NCBI RefSeq assembly: GCF_000411135.1 | Contig: NZ_KE150263.1 | Coordinates: 558,594 to 622,593 of the forward strand | Direction of reading: 5' to 3' | DNA: 64,000 nt | From: Actinotignum schaalii FB123-CNA-2 | GTDB lineage: Bacteria > Actinomycetota > Actinomycetes > Actinomycetales > Actinomycetaceae | In this document: in pieces, positions 45,603 to 55,732 of the stretch | Numbering within the stretch: the first letter of the stretch is position 1 | Layout of the letters: each line of letters starts with the position of its first letter | Notes under the pieces: model-generated | Told to the model about the DNA's origin: nothing | Seen by the model: the letters and a program-made list of their open reading frames with translations, nothing else | The model's database searches: none | Program-made: the position numbers and the translations under genes

Positions 45603-46985
45603 ATGACACAGCGCGAGCACCGCGACACCACTCACGAATCCGCCACCGAACCCGAATCCGCCACCACCGCGGAAAGCGCCGTGACCCCAGAAACCGCCTC
45701 GGGAGCCGAGCAGCGCAAACGTCGCTCGGGCCTGCGCCGGGTGGGGAAACTCGCGGCGCCGGTCACGCGCTACAGCCAGGCGCTGCGCAATGAATCTTTT
45801 GCCGGGCTGGTGTTGGTTATTTCGGCGGTCGTGGCGCTTATCTGGGCCAATTCCCCGGGCCGCGATACCTATTTCGCGCTGGCTGCCACAAAAATCGGGC
45901 CGGAGAGCCTAGGGCTCCACCTGGACCTGGCGCATTGGGCCGCGGATTTCGTGCTCGCGCTTTTCTTCTTCGTGGTGGGCATGGAACTCAAGCAGGAATT
46001 CACCATCGGTTCCCTCAACGACCCGCGTAAAGCGGCCCTCCCCGTGCTGGCAGCGGTGACCGGCATGCTCGGACCCATCGGGGTCTATTGCGCCACGCAG
46101 GCTATTTCGGGCGCCCGTATTTATGACGGCTGGGCCATTCCGGTTGCCACCGATATCGCTTTCGCGCTCGGGGTGCTGGCGCTGGTGGGTAAGGGGCTGC
46201 CGAAAGCCGCCGGCATTTTCCTCATGACCCTCGCGGTGGCCGACGACCTGGGCGGCATTATCGTTATCGCGATTTTCTTCTCGGAGGGTGTCAATTTCCT
46301 CTTCCTCGGCGGCGGCCTGCTGGTCGCGGCCGTATTCGGGCTACTGTGCTGGAAAGGGTGGAACCGCTGGTGGCTGCTATGGCCGCTGGCACTGGTGTGC
46401 TGGTACTGCTTCTTCCGCGCCGGCGTCCACGCCACAATTTCCGCGGTGGTCCTCGGTTTCATGATCCCCACCTCCACCACCGACGCGGACGACACCCCGC
46501 TCACGGAACGCTATAGCGAACGGCTTATTTTCTGGTCGGCGGGCATCGCGCTGCCGATTTTCGCTTTCTTCGCCGCGGGCGTGAATATCACCGATGCCGG
46601 CGGAATCACCGCGCTGCTCGCGGACCCGGTTGCCATCGGCATCTACCTGGGCCTCCCGCTGGGCAAATGCATCGGAATCTTCTGCGGCACCTGGCTCTTC
46701 GTGAAAGTATTTCGTCTCAAATTGGGCGAAGGTCTGCACCTGGGCGATATTTTCCCCATGTCGATCCTGGCCGGTATCGGCTTCACGGTGTCGCTACTTA
46801 TCGCGCAGCTCTCCTTCGCGCCCACCGACCCGCACGAAGCCCACGCGCGCGTGGGCGTGCTACTCGGCACACTGCTCTCGGTGATTCTCGGGGCGCTCGC
46901 TACCCGGGTGCGGGTGCGGCACCATCGCGCCTCCGGTACGTTGCACGACGACGGCGCTAGCGGCAGCGCGGACTCTGCCGCCTAA
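45603..46985 (+). CDS. nhaA: Na+/H+ antiporter NhaA
   Basis: 460 residues. Eleven or twelve membrane helices; family motifs FAGLVLVISAVVALIWANSP and FFFVVGMELKQEF, VATDIAFALGVLALVGKGLP and LAVADDLGGIIVIAIFF with the Asp pair (ADD) that carries ions. The N-terminal 50 residues are a Thr/Glu-rich cytoplasmic tail and the C-terminal 30 residues a charged one. The end overlaps the ppx stop by a few bases. Confidence 0.96.
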   Translation: MTQREHRDTTHESATEPESATTAESAVTPETASGAEQRKRRSGLRRVGKLAAPVTRYSQALRNESFAGLVLVISAVVALIWANSPGRDTYFALAATKIGPESLGLHLDLAHWAADFVLALFFFVVGMELKQEFTIGSLNDPRKAALPVLAAVTGMLGPIGVYCATQAISGARIYDGWAIPVATDIAFALGVLALVGKGLPKAAGIFLMTLAVADDLGGIIVIAIFFSEGVNFLFLGGGLLVAAVFGLLCWKGWNRWWLLWPLALVCWYCFFRAGVHATISAVVLGFMIPTSTTDADDTPLTERYSERLIFWSAGIALPIFAFFAAGVNITDAGGITALLADPVAIGIYLGLPLGKCIGIFCGTWLFVKVFRLKLGEGLHLGDIFPMSILAGIGFTVSLLIAQLSFAPTDPHEAHARVGVLLGTLLSVILGALATRVRVRHHRASGTLHDDGASGSADSAA

Positions 46986-48022
46986 GCGGCGGGCCGGGCG
47001 GGTGGCTGGGGTTCCCGGGCGGCCCATAGCGCCAAGCCGTCGAGGATGTCATGTTCCGAGGTGGTGATGGTGGCAAGCGGGCGGCCCGCGGCGCTCCGGC
47101 GCTCGGCAATGCGGCGTACCACTTCTTGCCATACCAGCGCTCCGGCACCGATCACGGGGGCTCGCCCCGGGTGCATAAAGCCGAGCGCGGCGCGTTCTTC
47201 TAGGGGCGCGTGGATAAACCAGTCGGTCACGGTGTCAATATCAGCCAGCGGCATTGCGGTGCCGTGCACTGCCTGCGAATCATAGGTATCGAGCCCCAGC
47301 CAGGTGGCGGTTACCGACGTAACGGTACCGGCTACTCCAACCACCTGTTCGGCCTGCCCGAAGGACACGTGCTTTTCTGCTTCGTCCAGGGCCGCGCGAA
47401 TGTCGGCGCGGGCGCTCTCCAGTTCGGCCGGGGTAGGCGGATCGTGGCGCAGGTGGCGTTCGCGCATCCGCACCGAACCGATATCCATAGAGTAGCTGGC
47501 CAGCACGCTGCCGTCCGCGCGGCCGAGCACGAGTTCGGTGGAGCCGCCGCCCAGGTCAATAAGGAGCACCGGAGAGGCGGGCGAGCTCAGCGCAGAAATC
47601 GCGCCGGAGAACGAAGTTTGGGCTTCTTGGGTGCCGGTGAGCACCTGGGGGCGCACCCCGAGTCGGGCCATCACCCCGTCGAGGAAGTCCGCCCGGTTGG
47701 ACGCATCGCGAGTGGCGGAAGTAGCGGCAAAGCGAATGGATGTTACCCCTGCTTGCTGGCACATCCGCGCGTAAATTTCTACCTGCTTGAGGGTGCGCTC
47801 GAGCGCTTCGGGAGCGAAGTGCCCGGTGGCATCCACGCCCTGGCCCAGGTAAACAATTTCCATGTGGCGAGTGATATCGCTCAGGGAACTACCGTCTACG
47901 CCTGGAACATCGGCAATGAGGAGACGGATGGAATTGGTGCCGCAGTCAATACCGGCGACCCGCCGGGAGGGCAGGACAGGCGCAGCGGGAGCGGTGGGCG
48001 TGGAGGTATCTGAGACCAACAT
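46982..48022 (-). CDS. ppx: Exopolyphosphatase (Ppx/GppA family)
   Basis: 346 residues from the ATG at 48022. ASKHA fold motifs AGIDCGTNSIRLLIADVPGV, FAATSATRDASNRADFL, LLIDLGGGSTELVLG and VVGVAGTVTSVTATWLGL are present. Ppx removes phosphate from long-chain polyphosphate; GppA-type hydrolysis of pppGpp is the alternative. Third gene of the conserved ftsB-DUF501-ppx set. Confidence 0.94.
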   Translation of the reverse strand: MLVSDTSTPTAPAAPVLPSRRVAGIDCGTNSIRLLIADVPGVDGSSLSDITRHMEIVYLGQGVDATGHFAPEALERTLKQVEIYARMCQQAGVTSIRFAATSATRDASNRADFLDGVMARLGVRPQVLTGTQEAQTSFSGAISALSSPASPVLLIDLGGGSTELVLGRADGSVLASYSMDIGSVRMRERHLRHDPPTPAELESARADIRAALDEAEKHVSFGQAEQVVGVAGTVTSVTATWLGLDTYDSQAVHGTAMPLADIDTVTDWFIHAPLEERAALGFMHPGRAPVIGAGALVWQEVVRRIAERRSAAGRPLATITTSEHDILDGLALWAAREPQPPARPAA

Positions 48023-48056
48023 GGTTGGCGTATAAGTCCTTTCTCGTGCGCTGGTG

Positions 48057-48692
48057 TTAGTGCGCTGCTGCGCTGGTTTCATCATCGCGGGAGGTGGGGG
48101 TCTCATCGCGGGAGGCGGGGGACTCATCGCGGGAGGCGGGGGACTCTTCGCAGTGGCAGGTGGCGCCATCCCAGCCGACCAGGTCAAGAGCACGGTCCCC
48201 CAGTGGGCAAACTCCACGCCCGACGCTGAGTGCATAGCCCGCCAGCGCGTGCAGGCATTTGACCCGCTCGGGCATTCCCCCTGCGGATACCCCGGCAATT
48301 TCCGGAACATCACCCAGCAGGGAGCGGCGCGCAATATAGGATTCGTGGGCGGCCCGGTGGGCCGCTTGCAATGCGGCGTCGTCGGATAAAGCGGAGGTCA
48401 TGGTGGCCATCTCCCCGCGCGCTTCCAGGCGAGAAATCTCTTTGACCAGGTAGGGCAGGCACAGGTAGAAGAGGGTCGGGAATGGTTCGCCGTGACCGAG
48501 GCGCGGGAGGGTGATAGTGACCGCGGGGCGGCCGCAGGCGCAGCGCGCCCCGATGCCGACGAGGCCGCGCGGGACGCGCCCGAGCTGGGCAGCTACTTCG
48601 GCGCGGTCAGTGGGGCGCAGCGGGGTGGCGTTCACGGCGATGCGGCTGAGGAGCTCCGGGGTGACATCGCGCTCGGTGAGGACATCGGTCAT
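48057..48692 (-). CDS. DUF501 family protein
   Basis: 211 residues. The DUF501 core (residues about 15-175) contains LGRVPRGLVGIGARCACGRP, LPRLGHGEPFPTLFYLCLPY and ERVKCLHALAGYALSVGRG. It is a conserved neighbour of ftsB and ppx in actinobacteria with unknown function. The last 35 residues are a 7-residue in-frame repeat (ESPASRD) followed by an acidic end, from a 21-bp DNA repeat. Confidence 0.9.
   Translation of the reverse strand: MTDVLTERDVTPELLSRIAVNATPLRPTDRAEVAAQLGRVPRGLVGIGARCACGRPAVTITLPRLGHGEPFPTLFYLCLPYLVKEISRLEARGEMATMTSALSDDAALQAAHRAAHESYIARRSLLGDVPEIAGVSAGGMPERVKCLHALAGYALSVGRGVCPLGDRALDLVGWDGATCHCEESPASRDESPASRDETPTSRDDETSAAAH
48084..48146. repeat. 21-bp repeat at the 3' end of the DUF501 gene
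   Basis: Three units of 21 bp starting at 48084, 48105 and 48126 (pattern ATCGCGGGAGGCGGGGGACTC), coding for ESPASRD-type repeats. Confidence 0.75.
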
Positions 48693-48694
48693 AC

Positions 48695-49720
48695 TTATTC
48701 TCCTTCGGGTGCGGGCGCGGTATCGGGGGCCGGATCAGTATCGGCTGCGGGCACGGTACCGGGGGCCGGCGCGGTATCGGGTGCGGGCGCGATACCGGGG
48801 GCCGGCGTGGCCGCATCTTCCGGCGCCTCGCCTTCCGGTTGCGGCGTTGGCGGGGTATACATCGGGGCCTCGTCCGGGTTATCGAGCTGGCCGTCCACCG
48901 AGTTACCCGCAATGGTGATGGAATCCCAGCCGGTGACATACCACGGGGTATTCGCGCGGCGTTCGCGGTTAACGGTAGCCACCCGTTCTTCCAGTTGTTC
49001 CTGGGCGGTGCCCTCGTTCGGGTCCGCGCCCACGAAAAGCCGCTGGCCGGGAACAACGTAGCCGAGCCGCACCCGGGCTTGGGCCCGCACGTAATCCGGG
49101 TCGTTCCACAGGGCTTTTTCCACTTCGAGTTCCCGGGTGTGCTGCTGCACGCTTTCCAGCTCCGCACGCACCGCCCGCAATTCATGCTGCTGGGCAGAGA
49201 AACGCGAAACCGTCGGGGTCACAATAATAATGGCGAGGATCGCGAAAAGCGCAATAGCCACAGCTCGCAAACTCACGGTGTGCTGGCGCTGGCCAGATTC
49301 GACTGTGATAGCGCGGCGCTGGCCGTTCCGGCCTTGTGTAGCCGTCCGAGAGCTACCTTGCCCCAGCCGGCTGGTTTTTTCCGAACGGCTAGCACTGCCC
49401 TGCCGCGGCTTCGTTCCGGGGCGTGGTTTAGCCCCCGGGCGCGGATTAGCCCCCGGGCGCGGCGTTGTTTCGCTGCGGTAAGCAGCACCCGCACGGGCGG
49501 GAGAGCTGGCGGAACGCGCCGGAGAATGGGCAGAGCGCGCCGGCGAGTGAGCGGAACGAGCTGGCATGCTACCTGAGCGAGGCTTCGCCGCAGTATCCTC
49601 GCGGTTCGCCTGAGTCCCGTGATTCCCTTGAGTTCTTTGGGTTCGCTGAGTGTGCTGAGTTCCGCGCGCGGAGATGCGGCGGTTGCGCTCGGGGCGCGAG
49701 GGGGGACGGCGAACACTCAT
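48695..49720 (-). CDS. ftsB: FtsB/DivIC septum formation initiator with repetitive tails
   Basis: 341 residues. A single membrane helix (VSLRAVAIALFAILAIIIVT, about residues 148-170) precedes a coiled coil (AQQHELRAVRAELESVQQHT) and the FtsB-type DPDYVRAQARVRLGYVVPGQ block. The N-terminal 145 residues are low-complexity and made from three repeat sets (TQRTQ, SPARSAH, RPGAKP), the C-terminal 70 residues from an APDTAPAP repeat. It connects FtsL/FtsQ in the divisome. Stop codon 2 nt before the DUF501 start. Confidence 0.9.
   Translation of the reverse strand: MSVRRPPSRPERNRRISARGTQHTQRTQRTQGNHGTQANREDTAAKPRSGSMPARSAHSPARSAHSPARSASSPARAGAAYRSETTPRPGANPRPGAKPRPGTKPRQGSASRSEKTSRLGQGSSRTATQGRNGQRRAITVESGQRQHTVSLRAVAIALFAILAIIIVTPTVSRFSAQQHELRAVRAELESVQQHTRELEVEKALWNDPDYVRAQARVRLGYVVPGQRLFVGADPNEGTAQEQLEERVATVNRERRANTPWYVTGWDSITIAGNSVDGQLDNPDEAPMYTPPTPQPEGEAPEDAATPAPGIAPAPDTAPAPGTVPAADTDPAPDTAPAPEGE
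48700..48815. repeat. GCGGTATCGGGTGCGGG-type repeat in ftsB 3' end
   Basis: Short units coding for APAPDT/APAPGT repeat between 48700 and 48815; similar low-complexity repeat sets lie at the other end of the gene (about 49390-49600). Confidence 0.6.
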
Positions 49721-49810
49721 GGCTACCAGTCTAGGCGCCTGGTGTCACCGCTCGCGAATAGGGCGCGCCCCCGCAGTCCTCACAATACACACCTGGATGA
49801 TCGAAGCCTC

Positions 49811-49890
49811 ACAGGATGCAACCTGGTGACAGCACCACCCACAGGATGCAACCTAGTGACAGCACCACCCACAGGATGCAACCTGAGGAC
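49811..49890. repeat. 30-bp tandem repeat with TGCAACC core
   Basis: Units at 49811-49840, 49841-49870 and a 20-bp partial at 49871-49890 (ACAGGATGCAACCTGGTGAC core, then AGCACCACCC). An inverted CAAAGTGCAA word lies at 49920-49929. No gene is seen between 49721 and 50295, apart from this and the following repeat; the ftsB promoter should lie here. Confidence 0.75.
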
Positions 49891-50145
49891 ATCAAAACAA
49901 TTTCTTAACGTAGTTGCGGTTGCACTTTGATTTCGGGCAAACGCGACGACCAGCCCCCGAAAATCTCAGGAGTCTCACGAAGCGCACCGGCCACACGAAC
50001 CCCTGCCGGGGCGGTATGTGTTTTCAGAGCTGTAGTGCAGATGTCGTACATGCGAAGTACACCTCAGAAAAACACCTCTCCCCCGCCGGCATGCCAAGCC
50101 GGCACGCCGAGCCGGCACAGCGACTTTGAGCAGTGATTCGGCTTA

Positions 50146-50280
50146 CGCACCACCGGCACGGCGCAAGCCAAACGCACCGCCGGCCCGGCACACACCAAAC
50201 GCACCGCCGGCACGGCGCAAGCCAAACGCACCGCCGGCCCGGCACACACCAAACGCACCACCGGCACGGCACACACCAAA
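50146..50280. repeat. Five copies of a 27-bp repeat (VNTR)
   Basis: Exact-length units at 50146, 50173, 50200, 50227 and 50254, alternating between a GGCACGGCGCAAGCCAAA-type and a GGCCCGGCACACACCAAA-type ending, with a partial copy after 50281. As the unit is a multiple of 3, open frames run through it on both strands; I see no ribosome site or known protein. Confidence 0.85.
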
Positions 50281-50295
50281 CGCACCACACAACAA

Positions 50296-50332
50296 AGTGC
50301 CGCCCCTTCCCGATCGGGGAAGGGGCGGCACT
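50296..50332 (-). terminator. Terminator of eno
   Basis: AGTGCCGCCCCTTCCC and GGGAAGGGGCGGCACT pair over 16 bp with a 5-nt loop, followed on the minus strand by TTGTTGTGT. It is 66 nt after the eno stop. Confidence 0.85.
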
Positions 50333-50397
50333 CAGCGCTATGAGCAGGCCAGCAACACTGGCCAACTAACCGGCTAGCTAAACCCTAAGCCGTAGCC

Positions 50398-51867
<1,470 letters not shown>

Positions 51868-51928
51868 CTAACTAGCTCACGCACTTGCGCGGAGAGTTTA
51901 GTGCGCCGCAGTTTCTTCCCCTGCGCCG

Positions 51929-52243
51929 TTAGGTACGACGACGCCGCCCGCCCCGCTCCCCCCCCTCTTTCACCACCGAGGTCAGCACGGGGTGAGCCAG
52001 GAAAGCGATGAGCACGGCAACCCCGGCCAGCTGCAGGGTAAAGATATCCATGAGCACCTTGACTACAAAGGCCAGGCCAACCTTGACCGGATCGGCGGTG
52101 CCAGCAGGAAGCTCATTGAGCTCCAGCATGGCGAAGGGCCCCGCAATCTGGAGGAAAATCGCGATGACCAACAGCGCACCCGCAACGCCGTACGTGCGCC
52201 GAACGAAGCCAATAGCCATTCTTTTGAACTTGTTATCGATCAT
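51929..52243 (-). CDS. Small membrane protein of the 52-kb cassette
   Basis: 104 residues from the ATG at 52243; the start overlaps the upstream lipoprotein gene by 11 nt. Two hydrophobic segments (about residues 20-45 GVAGALLVIAIFLQIAGPFA and 62-90 KVGLAFVVKVLMDIFTLQLA) and a C-terminus ending in RRRRT, which the genome's repeated GGCGTCGTCGTACC word encodes. No family recognised. Confidence 0.6.
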   Translation of the reverse strand: MIDNKFKRMAIGFVRRTYGVAGALLVIAIFLQIAGPFAMLELNELPAGTADPVKVGLAFVVKVLMDIFTLQLAGVAVLIAFLAHPVLTSVVKEGGERGGRRRRT

Positions 52244-52958
52244 CAAAGAGCTCTCCATTCTCGGCACAGAATCGATTTATTTCACGAGCGGGATTACCCA
52301 GAAGAATATAAGACTCTGGCGATTCCGCAGTTACCCCGGGATTGGTTTCTCGAAAGTCCTGGTAAGACTCCGTAATGATCTTCTCAGCCTCATCCGACAG
52401 ATTATCCGGTAACGGACTGTCTTCATAGACAAAACCGTGAATTATCGCCGATGCGAACTGGGAGCAAATCACAGCTTCAGGGTCTTCACGCTTAGTTTCA
52501 CTAGATACTTCAACCGATTTTACGTCCTCAAGTTCCACGTCAACGGTTTTGAACTTATCGGCTAAAAGGCTGGCATTCTCACTATCGAGAACTATATACC
52601 AGCCCGTTCCGCGAATAATCTTAAGCGGATGATCCGGGAACGATACCCAGGTATTTTCCGATGCACTCAGTGACATAGCGCTGTTGGTTTCGCGATAGAC
52701 AACTTGAGGAAACCCGTCTTCCGCAAGGCAGGTATAGCCCTTAATCTCACCCGGCACCGCTAACTCCGACGTTACCGTATATTTCTCACCACAAACCGCC
52801 GCACCAAGGATCTGAACAATCTGGGAAGAAGTGTTCCTGTCAATATGCACCTCTGCGGGCATATCTGCGTTCTTGGGATTCTTCGTACAGCCAGTAACGC
52901 CCAGAATCAGCACACCGAGCGTTACTATCCTGACTAACATCCGATTTTGAGACCTCAT
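52233..52958 (-). CDS. Predicted lipoprotein of unknown function
   Basis: 241 residues. Signal LVRIVTLGVLILGVTGCTKN with a lipobox (LGVTGC) near residue 24. The mature part is acidic, Ser/Glu-rich and has no motif I know; the C-terminal 70 residues (FASAIIHGFVYEDSPLPDNL onward) may form a helical domain. GC is lower than in the core genes. ATGA overlap with the preceding secreted-protein gene and overlap with the following membrane-protein gene suggest one cassette. Confidence 0.75.
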   Translation of the reverse strand: MRSQNRMLVRIVTLGVLILGVTGCTKNPKNADMPAEVHIDRNTSSQIVQILGAAVCGEKYTVTSELAVPGEIKGYTCLAEDGFPQVVYRETNSAMSLSASENTWVSFPDHPLKIIRGTGWYIVLDSENASLLADKFKTVDVELEDVKSVEVSSETKREDPEAVICSQFASAIIHGFVYEDSPLPDNLSDEAEKIITESYQDFRETNPGVTAESPESYILLGNPAREINRFCAENGELFDDR

Positions 52959-53529
52959 TGAACAATCATATAGATTCCGAGAGGCGCGCTCATAGAACGA
53001 ACTCGAACAGTTTTATTTGCCGCCACAGAAACTTTACTTCCGTTACCTCCCGAGGTGTACCAAGGAACTACGAAAGATCCATATTTTGCATTTCCTCCAC
53101 CTCGCCAAGTCTCCTTTCCCCATTCGTAGCCGCGGCCTGTTACATTGGCATTGCTACTCGTTTGAGCCCACCACGAATGCCTCAATTCAAAACTATTACT
53201 AATATGTGCAATATGATCTGAACACGTGTTGGTAAATCCAGGCGTTGCCTGACAGGCAAAGGTTTGGAGCCAGCGGGTCTCAATGTTAGAGATATCGTTT
53301 TCACCCTGAATATCAACACCAGTAAAGCTCTGCCGAGGAATGATCTCTACATTCTCAATCCCAGATCGTTTCGCAGCTTCTTCAATCTCATCATGCGTTA
53401 GTTCCCGTGCACTCTGATAGGAATTTGGCGCACCCTGCGGGCCTACACCAATCTCTCCCACGTCCACCGGAGCCACGGTAGACGTAATTGTGAGAAGTCC
53501 AGAAACAACGAGTCCAAAACACTATTCAT
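52955..53529 (-). pseudogene. Secreted protein with signal peptide out of frame (frameshift in T tract)
   Basis: The long frame yields 173 residues from GTG 53476 (MAPVDVGEIGVGPQGAPNSY). Reading on upstream in that frame gives FGLVVSGLLTITSTVAPVDV, a perfect signal-peptide core and cleavage site, back to a stop (TAG). The start MNSV (ATG 53529) lies in the next frame, joined through GTTTTGG: one extra T would give MNSVFGLVVSGLL. Without it, the product begins after the signal peptide and should not be exported. The mature part is rich in Asn/Trp/Gly (GRGYEWGKETWRGGGNAKYG) with two Cys; no family recognised. Alternatives: sequencing error, phase variation or a broken gene. Confidence 0.55.
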
Positions 53530-53664
53530 GATCGCCACTTTGCGATAGAAACAACCACACACCGTCTATGCGTTTACCCACAGCATAATCAAGAATAAAT
53601 TTCATTCGCAATACTTGAGATCGGTCAATGTAAACATAATTGTGAAAACGAGGTGTAAAAATAG

Positions 53665-53707
53665 GTGGGCCCGGCACGCGCTTGTATTTCGCACGTGCCG
53701 GGCCCAC
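53665..53707 (-). terminator. Terminator of the LPXTG protein gene
   Basis: GTGGGCCCGGCACG and CGTGCCGGGCCCAC form a 14-bp stem with a 15-nt loop and are followed on the minus strand by CTATTTTTACACC. It lies 30 nt after the stop. Confidence 0.85.
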
Positions 53708-53736
53708 CCGAGCCTCAGCTCATTTAGTGGTCACGT

Positions 53737-55434
53737 TTAGGCGGTACGACGACGCCGCATCGCGAGCGCCCCGCCGGCGAGCAGAGCACCGGAGAGGAGC
53801 GCCAGGGAGGTGGCTTCCGCACCGGTATTCGGGAGTTTCTTCGCCGACTTCTTCACCACGGTCTTTCCGGGCTTAGCCGGGGCGGCCGGCTTGGCGGATT
53901 CGGCCGGTGCCGGCGCAGTGGGCTGCGCTGGCGCCGTCGGATCTGCGGGCGCCGTCGGATCTGCGGGCTGGGCGGGTTTGGTCGGATCCGCGGGCGCCGT
54001 CGGATCTGCGGGCTGGGCGGGTTTGGTCGGATCGCTAGGCTGGGTCGGATCCGCCGGCGTAGTCGGATCGCTAGGCTGGGTCGGTTCCGCAGGTGCGGTC
54101 GGTTCGGCAGGCTGGCATTCCTTGAGAGACGCGACATTATGCACCGCACCGCGTACGGTGGCGGCATGCTCAGCGCTGATCGCAGCGAGCACGCCTTCGT
54201 CCACAACCGGCTTGAGCTTATCGAGCGCCGCCGCCGTGGCTGCCTTAATATCCGTTTCAGCCTGGGTACGCGCGGCTTCCGGAGCGCACTCCAGCGCTGC
54301 CAGCGCCTTGAGCTGGGCAGCCTGTTCGGCTTCAATAGCGGCCTTCGCCTCCCCGAGCTTCGTAGCCCAGGCATCGAGAAGCGGCAGCACCGCGGCGAAG
54401 GTATCGGCAGCGTAATTATCCGGCGCCGCATCGAAAAGCTGCTGGGCGGCCGTGCGCACCACCGGGTTCTTCAAACTGGCAATAAGCGCCGCGGTATCGG
54501 CATTGGCCTTGAGGGCACCGGCCTTACGCACCAGATCGCGCACTCGGTTCGAGCTCTCCCCGTAGGTGGTTTTTACGCCGTTGAATTCTTTTTCACCGGA
54601 GATAATCCAGCGCAGCTGCTCGAGGCGAGCATAATCGGCATCGCCAAGCGGGGTAATGGTAGCCGGATCAATATCCTTCCACCAGGTCTTACCGGTCAGC
54701 TTCTCAGCTTCGGGGCGGTAGGCCGCCGCTTCACGCAGGTAGGCAACGTCCTTCTTGAGCTGGGCGAGGGTTTCCGCGTCGATGTAGGAAACATCCCCGT
54801 TAAGCACCGCATCACCGGCGATAATCATCTTCTCGTAAGCTTCGAGGTTCTGCAGCACGATAATGCCGTTGAGGCACTGGTTGAATTCCTTGCTCTTGCC
54901 CTGCTTAGCGAGGTCAATACAGGAACGAATCTTCTGGACGACTTCGCTCTTATTTCCAGCCGCGGACTTCTGGAATTCTTCGTTGACACGCCGATCCATT
55001 TCCGCAACGGTCTTGGCCGTTTTGGTCACTTCAACGATGGCCTTATCCAGGTCGGAAACCCCGTTGGAGTAGGCGTTAACATAAGCCTGCGCAGCCTTGA
55101 CAAAGCGCTGGTCCACATAGGCTTTCGAGTAGTGCGAGGCCTGATTCTGCAACGCACCTACCATCCAGGCATCAGCCTGCTCGGCAGGAGTAGCACCCAG
55201 GGCTTCATTAATCTTTCCGGCAGCGTACTCAGCAGTACTGGTATCCGCAGCGGCCGGGTTCTGCGCGCCCGGATCGGTTGCGCCCGCATCGCCGGCACCG
55301 GAAGGCCCTTCCGCACCAACAGGAGTGGTAGCCCCGGCCGGGTCGGCCGGTTCTGCAAAAGCTGCACTCGCTCCGCCCAGCAGCACCGTGCAGGCGGTCG
55401 CGGCAGCCACGACACCTCTGAGAATTTTCTTCAT
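53737..55434 (-). CDS. LPXTG-anchored surface protein
   Basis: 565 residues from the ATG at 55434 (AAGGAAG upstream). Signal peptide MKKILRGVVAAATACTVLLG to AFA; a helical body of about 400 residues with no recognised domain; a proline-rich stalk of PTAPADPTKPAQPAD-type repeats (DNA about 53920-54110); then the sorting signal LPNTG, a hydrophobic stretch and RRRRTA. A class-A or housekeeping sortase should attach it to the wall. The stalk repeats could make its length vary between strains. Confidence 0.9.
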   Translation of the reverse strand: MKKILRGVVAAATACTVLLGGASAAFAEPADPAGATTPVGAEGPSGAGDAGATDPGAQNPAAADTSTAEYAAGKINEALGATPAEQADAWMVGALQNQASHYSKAYVDQRFVKAAQAYVNAYSNGVSDLDKAIVEVTKTAKTVAEMDRRVNEEFQKSAAGNKSEVVQKIRSCIDLAKQGKSKEFNQCLNGIIVLQNLEAYEKMIIAGDAVLNGDVSYIDAETLAQLKKDVAYLREAAAYRPEAEKLTGKTWWKDIDPATITPLGDADYARLEQLRWIISGEKEFNGVKTTYGESSNRVRDLVRKAGALKANADTAALIASLKNPVVRTAAQQLFDAAPDNYAADTFAAVLPLLDAWATKLGEAKAAIEAEQAAQLKALAALECAPEAARTQAETDIKAATAAALDKLKPVVDEGVLAAISAEHAATVRGAVHNVASLKECQPAEPTAPAEPTQPSDPTTPADPTQPSDPTKPAQPADPTAPADPTKPAQPADPTAPADPTAPAQPTAPAPAESAKPAAPAKPGKTVVKKSAKKLPNTGAEATSLALLSGALLAGGALAMRRRRTA

Positions 55435-55732
55435 ATTCTTCCTTACGCTAAAAGCAGCCACGCCACAGGTAGCCGCCACCATCGGTGCCGTTGCGTCATC
55501 CCATTTCTTGGACTTAGGCGCCTTAACGAACATAAGCACACGAGCACGCCAGCTTTCCATGCGGGTGCCGCAGCCCATCCCATCTATTCCACCGCCACAA
55601 CGTACGGTTTAATTTATCAAATTACGACAGGATTAATAAAGGTACTTCAAATACAAAACCGTCACAGAAGCGACAATAACGGCAGGTCAGCGAGCCGGGT
55701 ATTCCCGCGGCACGGCCTAGAACAGCCCGGAG
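55435..55732. other. Gene-free region between mfd and LPXTG gene
   Basis: About 300 nt, AT-richer (for example TTTAATTTATCAAATTACGAC around 55610). It probably carries the LPXTG promoter, but no convincing -10/-35 pair was picked out. No gene is seen. Confidence 0.5.

Noticed and set aside
50146-50280. 27-bp repeats considered as a CRISPR array
   Set aside because: Units are directly head to tail with no unique spacers and no cas genes nearby; they are a plain VNTR.
53522-53605. Small open frame ending just before the secreted-protein start
   Set aside because: It begins with MKFILDYAVGKRI and ends in the ATGAATAG overlap, but it has no strong ribosome site or known family, so it was not called as a gene.
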